Positions 13,901-27,032 are shown, counted from the stretch's first letter. The stretch: DNA of 64,000 bases from Moringa oleifera (GCA_021397835.1 JAJFZO010000718.1:496001-560000); one strand, 5' to 3'. The notes: generated from the letters alone by a model not told the origin. Numbers and translations: made by a program.

Positions 13901-16900
13901 AGAGAGAAAACAAATAAAGACAAAGAGTAAGAGAGAGAAAGAAGTTAACATAGAAAGGGAAGAGGAGAGGCAGGAGAACAGAGAGGGTGAGCGGGCCACA
14001 AATGATGGTCAGTGGATCCCAGGCACTTATGCAGGGCTACATCTGGCAATTCTAAGTATAAGGCCTCCACAAAAGTACAAGAGAAAGTTACAGATGTGTC
14101 TACTATGTATACATGCACATTCATGCAAACATGTTTATATGAAGAGACACAAAGAGCTGAAATCGAAGATGACTTTCAACAAATTTTCAGGCCCATTGAC
14201 ATAGCACAGACATATGCAGATATGTTTTCAGCATGCAGGAGGTTGAATCGTAACTTTGTGGAAGATACCAGAAGGTGTTTATAGATTTAATGAAGAAAAT
14301 GAGCATAGTTTAAGTGCACACCATCCTGTGGCATGACGCTGCTCATAGTTTTTTATTGTATCTTCGAGCTCCAGGGCTTCCAAAACAAAGTTCATATATT
14401 CACTGCAAAAATCTGAGGGTTAAGATTTAATTACCACTAGAAAAAGTAAAGTCCAGGAAAATTAGATCATTAACTTTGAGAGATAAACACATACCTGCAA
14501 GTGATGTTATTAGATACTACTAACATATAATTTATACTAACTTGATAGTTTCAATTGTAAAATCTAAAAACAGTCTCCAAAATCCACAGTAAAATATGTT
14601 TCGATTAAATTTGTTCCCCACTCTCTAATCTCACAATGTTCCCTTGTAATATTTTGTAATATAATCAATTATGGGTTTAATTTTCCAGTTTAGAAAACAA
14701 AATATTTGTCAACTTATCATCCTTATCTTCAGAAATATAATCTTCAATCGTGCATGAGGTTCTACAATAAATTGTGTTATAGGCATAACCTAGAAGTGAA
14801 CGTGTATCAATCTTTCAGTCTAAGGAAACAAGCTCTTGTAATGATTTTTTTTTTTTTTTGGTGGGAAACAAAATAATTTTATTTACACAAGCACCAAGGT
14901 GGTGCTAACCTCATATCAGAAACAAGCTCTTATAAGCTCTAATAAATATATAACACGCTACATTAGATGCCCAACATAGGAGGATTCCACTTATACTAGT
15001 TGGGAATTTTTACTATATTTCACTAAGAGAATACCCTAAGATCATGCAATTGGATGACTAGTGCTGATCTTCTTATAATTAAATTCCAAACAAGTTTAAT
15101 TTGTAACTAATGCTTCATTTATTACCTAACTTCTTTTTTTTTTTTTGAAGATATACATTTTATTAGTGATTGGTTTTTAGCTTATAGAATTGAAATAAAG
15201 TTTGATAATATTATTGACGTAAGGGAACTAGTCTTAGAAAGTACATATATTATAATGGGAAGATGCTTAGCTACAATGAGGAACCCCGGAATTAAATTAA
15301 ATGAGTATATATATATACATATATCATGAAAAAAATATGCAAATTCACACTGACACTAGAGTTATGAAATGTATAGGCAGTATAGTGTATCTGAACTATG
15401 GTAGTAAAAGACCTCAATACAACCATCTCATGTAATTGAGGTAGTAATAGTAGCAATACAAATTAATTGTGACTTTTGATCTTTCAATTCCGTTCACTAA
15501 GTTCAAGTCTTCTCATTCTTGGCACTTTCTGGTTGTTGAGCTTTCTTCCTTTTTTTTTTTCTTACGAACTTATTTTTTAATTTTTCCTCAAATAATAAGG
15601 GCAAAATACACTTTTTGATAATTGAAGTATCTAAATTAGAGAATCCGATTAGCAAATGAGGGACCCATCCTCCTCAGATCTTGAATGTATGTTTTATGTT
15701 TAATATGACACTTATACGTAAGATATATATAATATATTTAATTCCATACATTATAATAGTTTTCACACTCTTTTGAGTTTATTATCTATCTTTTTAAGTC
15801 ATGTACTCATTGTTTGACTTCACCTTTGCATCATTTCTTAATTTAAATCCTTATGAAAATTCAGAATGATAGTGGACCGACATAACTTTACCCAGCACAG
15901 CTTACAGTGTCATGGGCAACATGCCATGCCTTGGCCACCCCTTCCTCCTCAACTAAGGCGCATTGTTAGACATCACCATTGAATGGAACAGTGCCTCTAA
16001 GAAAAGGAAGGTGGGAGAAACGAAGTTTATGATGCAAAAAGGGAAAACAACTTAATGTTATAAGGAGATTCTGGCTATGAGAAAAAAAGAAAGTACAAAG
16101 GATTTACGCCACCTTTTCTGCTTAAAAAAAAAAGAGAGATTTATGGCACCCTCAGCCATTTTGATGGTCATACAAAATGGAGAAAGAAAGAAGGGTGAGG
16201 ACTATGGGGATTCTTTGACCACGGAAAGAGGACATCATAAATGATTTACAAATTCCTTGCTTATAAGAAGAAATGTTACAAATATGAAGCTTTATGTATG
16301 TCCTGAATGATCATCTGTTTGTTACTAAAATGCAAGAGATAAGACTGGCTCCTCTGTTTCTAAATTTTACACACAAAAGCTCGTTCATGCACAGAGATAT
16401 GGATGTCTCTGCACCCATATACTACGATGCACTTAGGGTATTTATCTAACCCCCCAAATCAAGGGAGAAAATAAATAAATAAAAACAGCTAAAGTCAACA
16501 CCCATTATGTCTCAAAGATTTGACCTTCAAACATTCATGAAACTTTAGAATATGAAACCTCCAAGCACAAATAAAAATCAAATAATTATGTACCTTTTAC
16601 ATCGATAATACTCCTCCCTAGCTATCCTAAGATGGCGTCTAAGTGTGGCCATTGATTTCTCATCAGTATCATAATCCATATCATTTTCTCCTAGTCTTCC
16701 ACCTTGGGGCTTGAAAAGAGGATCATCTTTTAACTAGAACAAAATGCAAAAACTTTTAGAGAAAAGAAAAAAATGTTACCTTTGCGAAGTAAACAAATGC
16801 AAACATAAATAATACGTGGAATACCATTTGATGTAGCATTTTATCGATGACATTCATGTAGGGTCTTAAAGGATCGCGCTTGGACATTTGATTTGATGTC

Positions 16901-19900
16901 GCTTGAGCAACCTAATAAAATGCACCAGCATTTTTGTATAAATAAGTAACAAAAGCAGACGTAAAATCATAAAATTATGTGTAGAAACTTTCACTTGGGT
17001 TTCAAAAATTACATCTTTGTGGCACCTAAGTTAGAAAAGATAATCATTCTCAAACAAATCAACAGCAATGTATCTTTTGGAAACCAGACCAACAGACAGC
17101 AAAAATCTGCACAATTTTTTAGAAGCTAAAACATCTTAATTAAAGGTCCAAAGTGAATCTCACTTATGACTCCATATGGCCATTTGATCACAGGGATGTT
17201 AAGGAAGCATCACTAAAATGAGAATGGTATTGAAAGTTTTTAATAAATTCATAGATTATAATACCTCTCTCTTTCACATGCTTACCAAATACATATATGT
17301 AACTTAGATGGGGAAAGGATAGCATCAAATAGGTTTTTGATAAGAACTTTAGGAGAAGCACACCCCAAAAGCCAGTTATTGAAGCGGGAGAGCAAAAAGC
17401 CTTATAATCCCACACAAGAACCCATACTTTTAATAAAAGATTAAGTCTCACACTTTACAACTAGGATCCTAATATTTCACCATACTTTGCAGCCTCGGCA
17501 CCCATATAAGTGATTTTGCATAAGTTCCTGGACTAGTTTCAAACTAATACTACAATACTGACGTCAATACCTGCTCGATACAATTACAACCAAGAGATAT
17601 AACAGCGTCCAATTCCAATGACAAGAAATCATCAATAATTTCAATTTCTTGTAAAGCGAAGACCACCCTTTCACAAACTCCATCCCCCTTGATTGATACA
17701 CCCATGCTCATTTTGACGCCATAGCTCCAAGTGTCGATTAAAGACAAACCAAACTTAGCCACCAATTCTTTGGAAATAAAATTGTGGGTAGCCCCACAAA
17801 CTATCATCATTGCCACATCCTACTCGCCAATCTTTCCATGCAATTTCATAGTCCTTGGGGACATAATTCCCACCAATGTAATAGCTATATCCTCTTTCGT
17901 GACCTCCTTTTTCACTAGGTTTTCTTCTTCCTCTTCCTCTTGTAAAATCAACAATTGTAACACCTTATTTTTACAACGATACCCAAGAGAGAACTTCTCA
18001 TTACACTTAAAGCACAACCTTTTTTCATGTTTAATTTGCAACTCGCTATTAGTAAGTCATTTCTAGATGCCTCCATGTTTACCCCCCATGTTGTCTCACG
18101 AAAATGACCATAGTGAAGTAAAAGGGAAAGACTTTGTGGAGTTGTAATAAGGAATGGACCATAGAGGTAAACTACTTCGATGACCCTTGACCCTAAACTC
18201 CCAATTGGCTTGTTGTAGGATGTTCAATCTGCTTTCAACCTTTTGGACTACTTCCATGACCTAGCCTAATCATTTGGGTTCTAAAACTTGGACCTCTCCT
18301 CGCACTTCTGGTTTCAACCCAGTTAGAATTGGCCCTCCAAGACCATGTATCTCTTCTAACAGGGCAGTAAAAATTTCAAATTGCCATCAATATTCACTTA
18401 CCGTTTAGGTTTGTCTGAGGGCAATAAATGTCTTCCCACAATTGGAATCTTCTTGTGATTAGTAGCTTTCCCGTCCAACTTTGAATATCCCGGCATCAGT
18501 TCTCTGATTGAAACCAAGTTAGAGCCTCACCTTTAAGACTCATGACTGCTACCTATAATTTGTCTAACTGCCACAAGTTGCTAAGTTCAAAGTACTTTTT
18601 AGCCTTAAAAATCCATCCATCTATACTTTCTCATTCCAAGACCGACAATTCTAGCTTTCGCACTCCATGGTCATGATGAAAGACAAAATCTTCTCCATAA
18701 TTTCCATCACCCATACCCACTTCACACATACCGGACCCATTGATGCAACTTCCTCTCCTAGCCTAGAAGCCACTGCATGTTCTAGGGGTTCTTTAAGCTT
18801 GGGCATGGACTTGGTTTCTAACCAACTAAAGGAGCCTTGCTCCATCATCATCAAGTCAATCTTCTTCATTTGTGCCGAGAAAGTTTGCTCCAAATTCTGT
18901 TAGCGCAGCAACACAGGCTGAAAGCCTTGTTAGATCTTAACCTGCACTTTAGCTTGAACAGATTCAAACTTCTCCTCCATGCTATCAAGCTTACCTTTTG
19001 ATTTAACTCACATGTCAAATTCTTTCTAGTCATGGATCTATCGCTCTGATACCAAATTAATGAAAACAGTAGGAGAACCACACTTTAAAAGCTAGTTATC
19101 GAGGTGAGAAAGCTCAAAGCCTTAGAACCGACACTTTCAATGTTCAAATCTCATACCTTGCAACTAAGATCCTATAGTTTCTTGACTTCCAAGTACGGTA
19201 TATTTTCTAACAGCTCCGTACCATATATGTGCATAATTGGGTTTGATGATAGTGTTAAAATGTTTTCAGATGCATTGGGATGAACAGCCTCAATGCAAGT
19301 GAAGAACCATCATTAATGATTCATGAATAAGTGTCCTATGGTGCATGATACAATGAAGACTGACATTCAGCATATAGTCCTGAACATTTTAAAACAGTTC
19401 TAGGGATTGTATTCAGAATGAGAAGAGCAAATAATGATTTGAAGACGATAATACCTTTAGACTGGCCGCCATTGTCCCCAATTTAGAACTTATATGCACC
19501 CCTCTAATATCTACTTTGATCAGAACTTTGGGAAAGATGCTTAATGCTTACTCACAAGATCTCAAACCATGTGATAGTTATTACGAAGGTACCATACACT
19601 AAAGTTAAACATCAGATTTCCACTTCAAACACATTCAGTTTACTGTAGACACCAAATATAAATGTAATCAACATAATCAAATCAAATTAAAAATGTATAC
19701 CTCTATAAAACAAAATGGAAAAGCTGAAGAACCCAGAAGAATAATAATCTAGACATTGCCAAATTATTTTAAAATTTCTAATTATTATAACAATTTTAAG
19801 GTTAAAGTTCACTAACCACTATGGCATTGGAAAAGTCTTGATGAGCATCATCAAGTTTTACCACCATTCTGGCAACTTTGTGCGAAAGAACCTTTTGGCG

Positions 19901-22900
19901 AATGCTCCAGTCTGCATTTTTCCATATTTCCTTTGGAATTTCACTCAAAGCAAAACCAAGAAGAAATGCACCTGTAACGAGTCCAAAAGTATTTGAGCAA
20001 GCCATAGCTAATCCAAGAATGCCCCCGCTCCTGCTCTCACAAAAAAATAATAATAATAATAAAATAAATAAAAATAAAAACTAAAAAATAGTAAGAAATA
20101 GAAAAAGAAATAATCAAACAGAAATTCATTAGATCTTGAAAACTATACTGATAGTAAGAGATAAGGCATATTACAATGTAGAGCCATGGCAAATGCCCAA
20201 AGTCTAACAAAAAAGTTAACCATTAGAACTACAAGAGACACCAAAAGGAAGGAAGGGTATCCACCATCAGTCAGTATATTCATGAAGTTAAAGGAAAATA
20301 TCTTACCACCTATTTGAGGAGTCAACTAATCGAATAAATTCTTGAATACTAGGCAATAAATTGATGGTGTGTTTGATTATTTGGCTCATTCTGAAGAGGT
20401 TACTATGCGTGAAATGAAAGAGCCCATCATCCATCAGCAGGTTTGTTGATGGCCTAAGATTAAAATTAAGAGAGTAGCATTGTCTCCCCTGGCTCTTCAG
20501 AGAAGACCTGACAGAGGGCTCTCAAGACAGAAAAATATGTCAAGTCCCTTTTGAAGAGAGGCATTTCTGGTACAAGATTCTCATCAGCCAAAAACCATTT
20601 CTCAATCAATTCCTAGGGATAATTCTAATTTGAGTTAAAAATTTATTTCATCCTCCCACAGCAAACTGGTTTCTATAATCAGCTTTGTTCTACTGGTTCT
20701 TATATAATGTCATTGCTGTTGAGAAAAAGGTTATATTGCTACTTCTCAAAAAATGATTACATTATTCCTTGTTCTCCTCGATATGCTTTAATCCTAACAC
20801 AAGAATCTAGTAATCGACCAGAAACTATAGCTGATATGATGGTCATAACAAAGTTGGGATTGTTTTGTCTACTGCAATGAGTTCCAATGCAGTGAGTAAA
20901 GATATGTCCTTAGATACAGTCAAGAATCCATTTCTTCTATAGGCAAGTAGAGACAGGATTCATGAGAAGTGAACCTAGTGAGTGTGTTTACGTGTTTTTC
21001 CCTTGTCACACATAGCTCTACAACAGTTAAAGTCTTCTGACCTGTCTATTTGTGATTTGTGCACTGAGACTAGGCAGCATACTGCATTTATAGTACAGGT
21101 CATAAACTTTCTGATGATGTTCATAAATGGCCAAGGAGTTTAATGTGATTGATGCTATCATGGTCTTCATTTGTACTAAAAAGTATCTTCATCATCTTTT
21201 AAGACATAACATACCAGAACCATTTGCCCATTCTCCATTATTCAAAAGCTTGTAACAAAGGCATATTTTGTTTCATTGCCTGATCATATGACTATTAATT
21301 TTGTTCTCAATATGGAGGATTTATCACCTCACTAAGACAATCATGGGCCTCTATTTTTTCTCGCGTTCTTGCAGGACAGCCACAAGCTCAAGCACTGCCT
21401 TCTTTGCAACCCAAGGATGAAATTGTAGCAATCTAGGACAATACAAACATTGCTTCTCCTCATGGCAGCATTTCTCAATAGTCTTGTCCAATGGAAACTT
21501 CATACCAATTTACATGTTATGTAAATTTCTGTGGATATTTTCCTGCCCTGACCATATACTCTTTGGTTGGTATTTGCATTTTTACTCTCTAGCATCAACT
21601 TCTCTTCAGTTGGGGAAGACTCACAAGCTACCAGCCAACAAGACATGCAACATTTTGGATTTCTGTTGTAGATAAATTGATTTTATTTAATCTAGGATAT
21701 AGGTTTTTATTTTCTTTCTTTATTTGGATGTTCTTGATTCTTATATAAGGCACCACATTCAAGGGCTTGAATTAAGCTGCACTTTGATTCAAACAACAGA
21801 ATCGGAATATTTCTCTCCTTCCTAGTTCTTTCCTAGGATTATCAAATGCCTTGAGCTAGCCCAAAATCCAATTGTTCTATTTGAATAATCAGGGCTGAAC
21901 TCTAATGAGTCTAGGCTTATACGAACGCAAACATAAAATTAAAAACTGAATGAAAAATTAGATTGAGTTTGGAAATATAGTTGAACCTGTGATAAGCTTG
22001 ACCCAATATACAAATTACATATACTCACTGACTGACACTTTCATGTTTATCATTTGTGAAAATTTGATTTTTCCTTATTAATGCTTGTTTGTGATAATCA
22101 TGTATTCTGTTTCCAATAATATCTAGGAGTTTGATTTAATGGTTCATAACATTTACTTTTAACATGGGCTAGTTTGAAATGAGCCTGAAACTTGCAAAGT
22201 TATATGAGCTGAACTCGGGCCAAAGCTCATAACTCTATTCAGGTTGAGCAAAAGCCTAAACTGAGTCATTCATAGTAAAGAGCTTGGGCTGACCAAAAAC
22301 CTAACAAAGCCCAGCCTGTTGATAATCCTACTCTCTTATGCTTCCCTTCACTTTCCTCTTTTGTGCTGCCTCTCCCTCTCTCTACTTCCCTTGCCTTTCT
22401 TCCATGTCACTACTTCTTATTCTCCTTTCCTTTCTTTCTTCCTCTTCTCCATATTCTAAATATAGATAAACAGAGCGATGGTGGAATGCAATCAATCACC
22501 TGAAGAATCCCGATATTAACAAGGGATTATCATTTAAAGAGTGTCAAAACAAGGCTGCATCATGTATTAATAGATAGTCATCAACTCAAATTAAAATTTC
22601 TCATACTTCCTGAACAATAAAAGACAATAGGAGTGGAAATAAGGATTCTAGTGTTGAGGGGTTAAATTAGAATACCTTTAGGGAAAAAGTATGTTTCAAA
22701 AGATTCATTTGGAAAATATAGATCCTAGAAAGTGTATACCTTCTTTCCAATATCCAGGTTATATGGACTAGATGTGCATGTCAAGTGCAAATGCAATTGC
22801 TTCATAGCTGAACATGACTATATGTCAATGACGACTTAGTTGTATTCTACACTACATAGTAGGCATCTCCAATCTGTTCTCCCTATATCCGGTCATATCG

Positions 22901-25512
22901 TGCCAGGAAAATGCATAAGCAACACAGGATGAAGAGAAAAGCCTGTAATTCTATTCAATGCTGCTTTTATTAACTTCAATACCACTACTAACAAACATAA
23001 AGACAGCAGTGAGTTGCCAACTTCAACCTCAGGGAGGAAACAAAGCATATAATACTGCAAATGCGAAGGAAAAACTAGAAAGAACTAACAAACACACTTT
23101 AAGGGAGAGCTCAAATGTTAAATAAGATCACAGGCATTACCATACAAGATAAGTGGTTAGAAATTTAGCTTGTACCAATGACTAAAAACATAAGATAACT
23201 ATTTAGCATGATAACCAAAAAGGTGAAGAATAATAGGGAGGGCATAGATAATGTAATAGAAAGCAAGCAACTCAACTTAAAAACAAAGATAGAGAATAAT
23301 AGGGAAAAAAGTAGAAGGATAACAAACGAACCAGTTTTTACGCAAAAGAATAAGTAGTACAAGTCCAAGAAGTGAAATAAAACCAACACAGAAGTAGAAG
23401 ACCAAATTTCCATGTATACTAGTCTTCAATCTTTCCCTCATGGTGAAGTCCCCAGCATCTTCATAACCCTGAATAGTAGGCACCACAGCCCTGCTTAGAA
23501 AATTCAATATGAATCTATAAGAAAAATCTTTGATCTTGAAAGTGCTAAAATTCACCCTGAAACACCAAACCATGGTAAGAAATATAAAAACAGAACTAGA
23601 AGTAGAACTAGGTGGATATTAAGAAAGTACAAAAATCCAAACATCCAGATAGCTAACAACACTTGTACATCAACAGCACCCCCTTGGTGCTCTTTGTGAA
23701 TAAGATATCTTTCTTTTGTTTCTAATATATAAATAAAGATATGAAAAAAGAAAAATTCGCATCATGAACTCCCAAAATACAAAAATGTATACTACTCTTC
23801 TTGATCTTCAAATTCATTTTAACCAAAGTTTCTTCAGAATGAACAGAACAAGAGCATACACCCCTTCTATGGCACTGCAAAAGCCTTTCAAAAAGTTAAT
23901 AGCACATTAACTCTCTATTATGCTACCACCTAAAAAATCAAAACACAATGATCTATCCTCAAACCGTACTTGCAAGTAGGTATAATCACCCTCATCAAGA
24001 AGGGAGAAGAGCATACCATTAAATCAAGCTCACCAAAACTAAGTTTATTCACAAAATCCCAAATGAAATTAAGGCAACCTAACTCTCATGTGTGACCATC
24101 ATATAACTGCCAGTCAACTTTCTTTTTTTTTTGGCCTACATAGGACACCTGCAAGCACTATTCAGCTCTACACTTCTGAAATCAGCAGCTACCCAACAGA
24201 AAAATTGAACTCTTCAAATTCCTCCACACCCCCACCCCCCAACTGCAGGCGAAAATCATAATATATCACTTTAAACTGATCAACATATGAACTGCATCTG
24301 GATTTTTCAAAGAACAAGTAGCACATTAAAGTACCATTTCAAATACTTAAAGAGAAATTCATGACAAACAAAGGTTGGCCACTATTAATGTAGAAGTCCA
24401 CATAAATTGATGCATGGATAAATGAGGAAGAGAAAGCATACCAAGTAAGTAAAAATGTGCCCCAATAAGACCAGCCCCAGAAGAAAGAAATACCTCCACT
24501 AGAATGACCAATTATTGTCTGTATCCAACACAATTAATAAAGAAATAAGTAAATAATAAAACCCATCAAAACTTCTTCTGGTGGATAACACAAGGGTGTG
24601 AGCTTTCTGTAGAGTATTTTAACAGACAAGGGTATATAAACCTAAAGTTGCTCATTAGTCTTGAAGCTGAACAGGAAAGGAACAAGAAAGAATGATAGAT
24701 TTGAATGTAAAATCCAAAATTACATAAACCCTATAATGTAAATTTTTCTCTTCTTTTTTCTTTCCATGACATGCCAATAATTCAATACTTTCTATTCAAT
24801 TAGTAAACTCTAATGCTCATCATTAACTAGAGAAATAAAAGATCAACTTCATGATTATGTCAACAAAGAATGCAAAATATTATTTATAATTGATCTTGAC
24901 AAATTCCTTTTCTTCTCTTTAGTAGAACGGTTTCATTACCAACCACAAGATTTCCACTTTGCATAAACCTTTTGCAATCTACCAAATCCAACAGAAGATA
25001 GATGAAGTTGCAAACACAGATTTTCTTTTGATAGCTAAAGGGAAAAAAACATAGAAATAACCATGCAGTCTCCTTGTCTTTTGTTTTAAAAGATTGTTCC
25101 TCATCAATCAACAAGACAGGAAGAATTGACTCCAACTTCCAGCGCCCATCAATCAATAAGCAAATCAAATGTTAATTTCAGGAGCAAGCTGAGCAGAGAA
25201 TTCCCATGGCAAGATTGATGTATTTGTTCTAAATTGTATTATATATCAGTGATGGCTTCCTTTTTTCTGATCTCAATGCATATATTGATAAGTGAAGATG
25301 CGAACGTTTTTCGTTTTGCTCAAAATTCCATTTGAATTAATTACCGTCCAAATATCAGCCGGTACGAGAATAATGATGGAGAGAGAGCAGAACCAGGCGT
25401 ATCCAACAGTAAAGAGCACGTATTTGGGCACATCTGGTCCAGCGAAGTATCTCAGCGTGAGCACCACCATACCCATTGTCAGAGGCAACGATAGCATATA
25501 GAAGACCCACAT
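4387..25512 (-). CDS. LMBR1/LMBD2-like nine-span membrane protein, 14 coding exons
   Basis: Exons on the minus strand join in phase: 25512-25345, 24518-24442, 23490-23332, 20030-19817, 16911-16825, 16733-16594, 14402-14322, 11056-10992, 9729-9554, 6587-6457, 6358-6271, 5475-5262, 5107-5004 and 4851-4387. That gives 2169 bp, or 722 residues, close to the roughly 730 of the plant LMBD2-type proteins. The start MWVFYMLSLPLTMGMV opens directly into a membrane span. Further spans include YVLFTVGYAWFC, the WGWSYWGTFLLTW region, VGFISLLGLVLLIL, GAFLLGFAL, MLLGVMSVAILLAEA, AAFVPLMYMCVC and YPLIMVIYTILIASNFF. A charged central loop carries LGENDMDYDTDEKSM. The last exon is a hydrophilic, Asp-rich tail ending DDDDDNEGGF. 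LMBR1 proteins resemble lipocalin receptors or endomembrane transport proteins; the plant function is unsettled. Introns of 2.2-3.3 kb carry retroelements. Family and structure are very secure. Confidence 0.93.
10893..10920. repeat. (GA)n microsatellite
   Basis: About 14 uninterrupted GA dinucleotides lie in the LMBD2-like gene, 72 bp beyond the donor of the exon ending at 10992, inside the following intron. Confidence 0.95.
11733..13480 (-). mobile_element. Ty1/copia fragment (integrase tail and RT) in an intron
   Basis: The minus strand, read through stops and frameshifts, gives copia pol in order. Near 13.4-12.9 kb is the end of the integrase with VRMDVTFFENPP. At 12889-12617 is a 90-residue linker region. 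At 11972-11733 is the RT part with LYGFPPWFKK and KSLYGLQQSPRVWFDRF. No LTRs or RNase H part were found. The copy is dead, and lies in the same orientation as the host gene inside the 3.3 kb intron between the exons ending at 14322 and starting at 11056. Confidence 0.85.
12527..12606 (-). mobile_element. Possible 5'-truncated LINE tail inside the copia fragment
   Basis: A T-run (12532-12546), equal to a poly(A) tail on the minus strand, is followed by a short AT-rich sequence ending GCACCAAGGGGTGCAACCC. The layout (T-run, AT-rich part, GCACCAAGG hairpin) matches the better-supported retroposon at 14.84 kb. No clear target-site duplication is seen. Confidence 0.35.
13697..13995. repeat. Purine-rich low-complexity tract
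   Basis: About 300 bp in which the + strand is overwhelmingly A and G (runs of AAAGAG and GGAAGA), interrupted by about 70 normal bases near 13870. It lies in an LMBD2-gene intron, so the transcript carries a pyrimidine-rich stretch. Open frames across it are low-complexity artefacts. Confidence 0.7.
14825..14934 (-). mobile_element. Very short retroposed LINE tail with target-site duplication
   Basis: A near-perfect 16-bp direct repeat (GAAACAAGCTCTTGTA at 14825-14840; GAAACAAGCTCTTATA at 14919-14934) flanks about 78 bp. The insert starts with a long T-run, which is a poly(A) tail on the minus strand, followed by AAAATAATTTTATTTACAC and a GCACCAAGGTGGTGC palindrome. These are the marks of L1-type target-primed reverse transcription with extreme 5' truncation. 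Confidence 0.7.
17351..17520 (-). repeat. 3' LTR remnant of the gypsy relic
   Basis: It aligns with the repeat at 19066-19235: AGGAGAAGCACACC against AGGAGAACCACACT, then AGCCAGTTATTGAAGCG against AGCTAGTTATCGAGGTG, then AAAGCCTTA in both. By eye roughly 70% of bases agree, so the insertion is old. Confidence 0.6.
19066..19235 (-). repeat. 5' LTR remnant of the gypsy relic
   Basis: Partner of the repeat at 17351-17520. On the minus strand it is followed within about 12 bases by the initiator-Met primer-binding site, which identifies it as the 5' LTR. Confidence 0.6.
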
Positions 25513-25700
25513 TTCTTCCTCTAAACTCTCACAACCTGTCTTCTCTCTGCTTGTTGTATCTACTGTTTATCTCTCTTCTCCGTTCCTTTGCCTTGCTTTT
25601 GTGCTGTGTGGAATAATTTTCTGGAGAGACAATGGAAAAAGAGGCAACAACAGGCAAGGTTGTTGGACAAGGACGCTAGAAAGGTTCTTTTTCAGGCTTT
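25513..25700 (-). promoter_or_regulatory. 5'UTR and proximal promoter of the LMBD2-like gene
   Basis: The sequence lies directly upstream of the minus-strand ATG. On the minus strand it is rich in AGAGA, a common feature of plant 5'UTRs. No clear TATA box was fixed. Confidence 0.4.
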
Positions 25701-26165
25701 AATTTGAAGGAATAGCCATTAATGTTACATGTCCGGGTCAAGCGCAACATATGGGGCTTCTCGGCTTCGTGGGTTCATTTAGTCCCCGCCAATCTACACT
25801 TCGTTTGAAATTTGCCCAACAAATACAAAAAAGGCATATATTAACTGTAAAGAGCTTATAGCTCAAAGTGCTAGAAGATGAAATGATATCTGATTTCGCA
25901 TTCAAATTTAATTAAATTATGATATTACCATCCCTAGATATAAGGTTATTCAATTTCTTTTACTCCAAAACATTATATATAACATTAACAAAATTTTCAT
26001 AAATATATAAGTTTAGATACTATGATACTTACCGTTCTAATTATCAGAATAAATAAAAACGACAATAAAAAAATACAAATAATGTTTTTAAAACCAAATC
26101 AGATTAATTGTTTGAATTTTAAATTAAATTATTATTTAAAGCCGATTCGACTCATTTATATTATC
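25701..26165. other. AT-rich spacer
   Basis: No coding signal was recognised. The left part is probably distal promoter of the LMBD2-like gene; the right part is A/T-rich sequence leading into the pararetrovirus insertion. Confidence 0.4.
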
Positions 26166-26230
26166 CAAAAAAAAGAACAAGAAAAGAAAAGAAAAGAAAA
26201 GAAAAAGGAAAAGAAAGAAAAAGAAATTTT
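26166..26230. repeat. (GAAAA)n-type microsatellite
   Basis: Repeated GAAAA units with some GGAAA, directly left of the pararetrovirus sequence. It may mark the insertion boundary. Confidence 0.75.
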
Positions 26231-26399
26231 TTTAACCCACTTTTTCTGCAGGGATCAGAATGCAACACCAAGACAAAATGGCAATGGATCAGAACGAATC
26301 TAAAGCCATCAAAAGAAGACAAAGGACAAAGACAAGTGGCCAACCTTCACTCACTACTTTTCCTTAAGAAAAGAAAAGCTGAGTTGGCTTCCACCCAAA

Positions 26400-26600
26400 G
26401 GCACCAACTACAAGGATGGACACGACACTCCACCTTCTCCACTACCAAAAGGAGATTCCCACTCAAAGAAAAAGGAGCCTCCACTCACAAAAAGCAAAGA
26501 CACCTCAAAAGCAAAGATTCCCACTCAAGACATCACAAAAGAAAGATCAAGAAGCTCTCCCCACTATAAAAAGAGAACTTGAAAACCAAAAGAAGGCAGA
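26400..26600 (+). promoter_or_regulatory. 35S-like pregenomic promoter of the pararetrovirus
   Basis: TATAAAAAG at 26565-26573 is preceded by a run of short CCACTCAAAG/CACTCAAGACA/CAAAG motifs, the style of caulimovirid pregenomic promoters. Transcription would start about 30 bases downstream and run through the leader into the ORFs. Confidence 0.6.
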
Positions 26601-27019
26601 AGTTACCTCTTCGGAGACATAAAATCCAGAGATAACTTAAGATTCAAAATTGAATCTTACAATCTTGAGAAGTCCCCTTAGCCCTAACATACAAGGGTAA
26701 GGAATCAAGTAGACTTTGATTGTAAGAATTCATCCAGCTCAAACACAAATAGTGATGATCGTTAACTTGTAACGACGCACTATTATATCTTTATGTTTTT
26801 GTTTCTTTATTTTTAAAGTTTGCAATATAGTATTTTTCTTGTTTTAATTTCAATAATATTCCAGTATTGTTTTAAGCATTGTTCTATCATCTAACCATTT
26901 TTATTTCTGCAATTTTTGCTATTTATCTACTGTTATTCGTCATAGGTAGCCCCGGATACCGTCAGTCTAGTAGATCCACCCTAATCTATTCAATCATAGT
27001 AGTAGTCGGGACCCCAAAA

Positions 27020-27032
27020 TGGTATCAGAGCC
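27020..27032 (+). other. Initiator tRNA-Met primer-binding site, copy A
   Basis: TGGTATCAGAGCC is exactly complementary to the 3' end of plant initiator tRNA-Met, the primer for minus-strand synthesis in caulimovirids. Confidence 0.9.

Larger units (their letters stand above)
17340..19240 (-). mobile_element. Ty3/gypsy relic with two LTRs, gag and protease; pol deleted
   Basis: Diverged direct repeats flank the element. Beside the right-hand repeat lies a minus-strand primer-binding site, TGGTATCAGAGCG (19054-19042), complementary to initiator tRNA-Met. Between them the minus strand encodes gag remnants (18893-18651), a zinc-knuckle start LCFKCNEKFSLGYRCK (18041-17820) and a retropepsin-like segment CGATHNFISKELVAKFG (17816-17550). 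The usual DSG of the protease reads VCG, so the catalytic Asp is lost. RT, RNase H and integrase are absent. The copy sits in the 2.9 kb intron between the LMBD2-like exons starting at 20030 and 16911, in the same orientation as the gene. Confidence 0.8.

Noticed and set aside
13690..13930. Open frames on both strands rich in Lys/Glu/Arg or Ser/Phe/Leu
   Set aside because: Produced by the purine-rich low-complexity tract; no domain.
20143..20325. Minus-strand open frame with LWAFAMAL, resembling the LMBD2-like exon sequence
   Set aside because: Joining it to the preceding exon makes a TGA at the junction, and the true exon (20030-19817, SGGILGLAMACSNTFG) matches the family and the phase.
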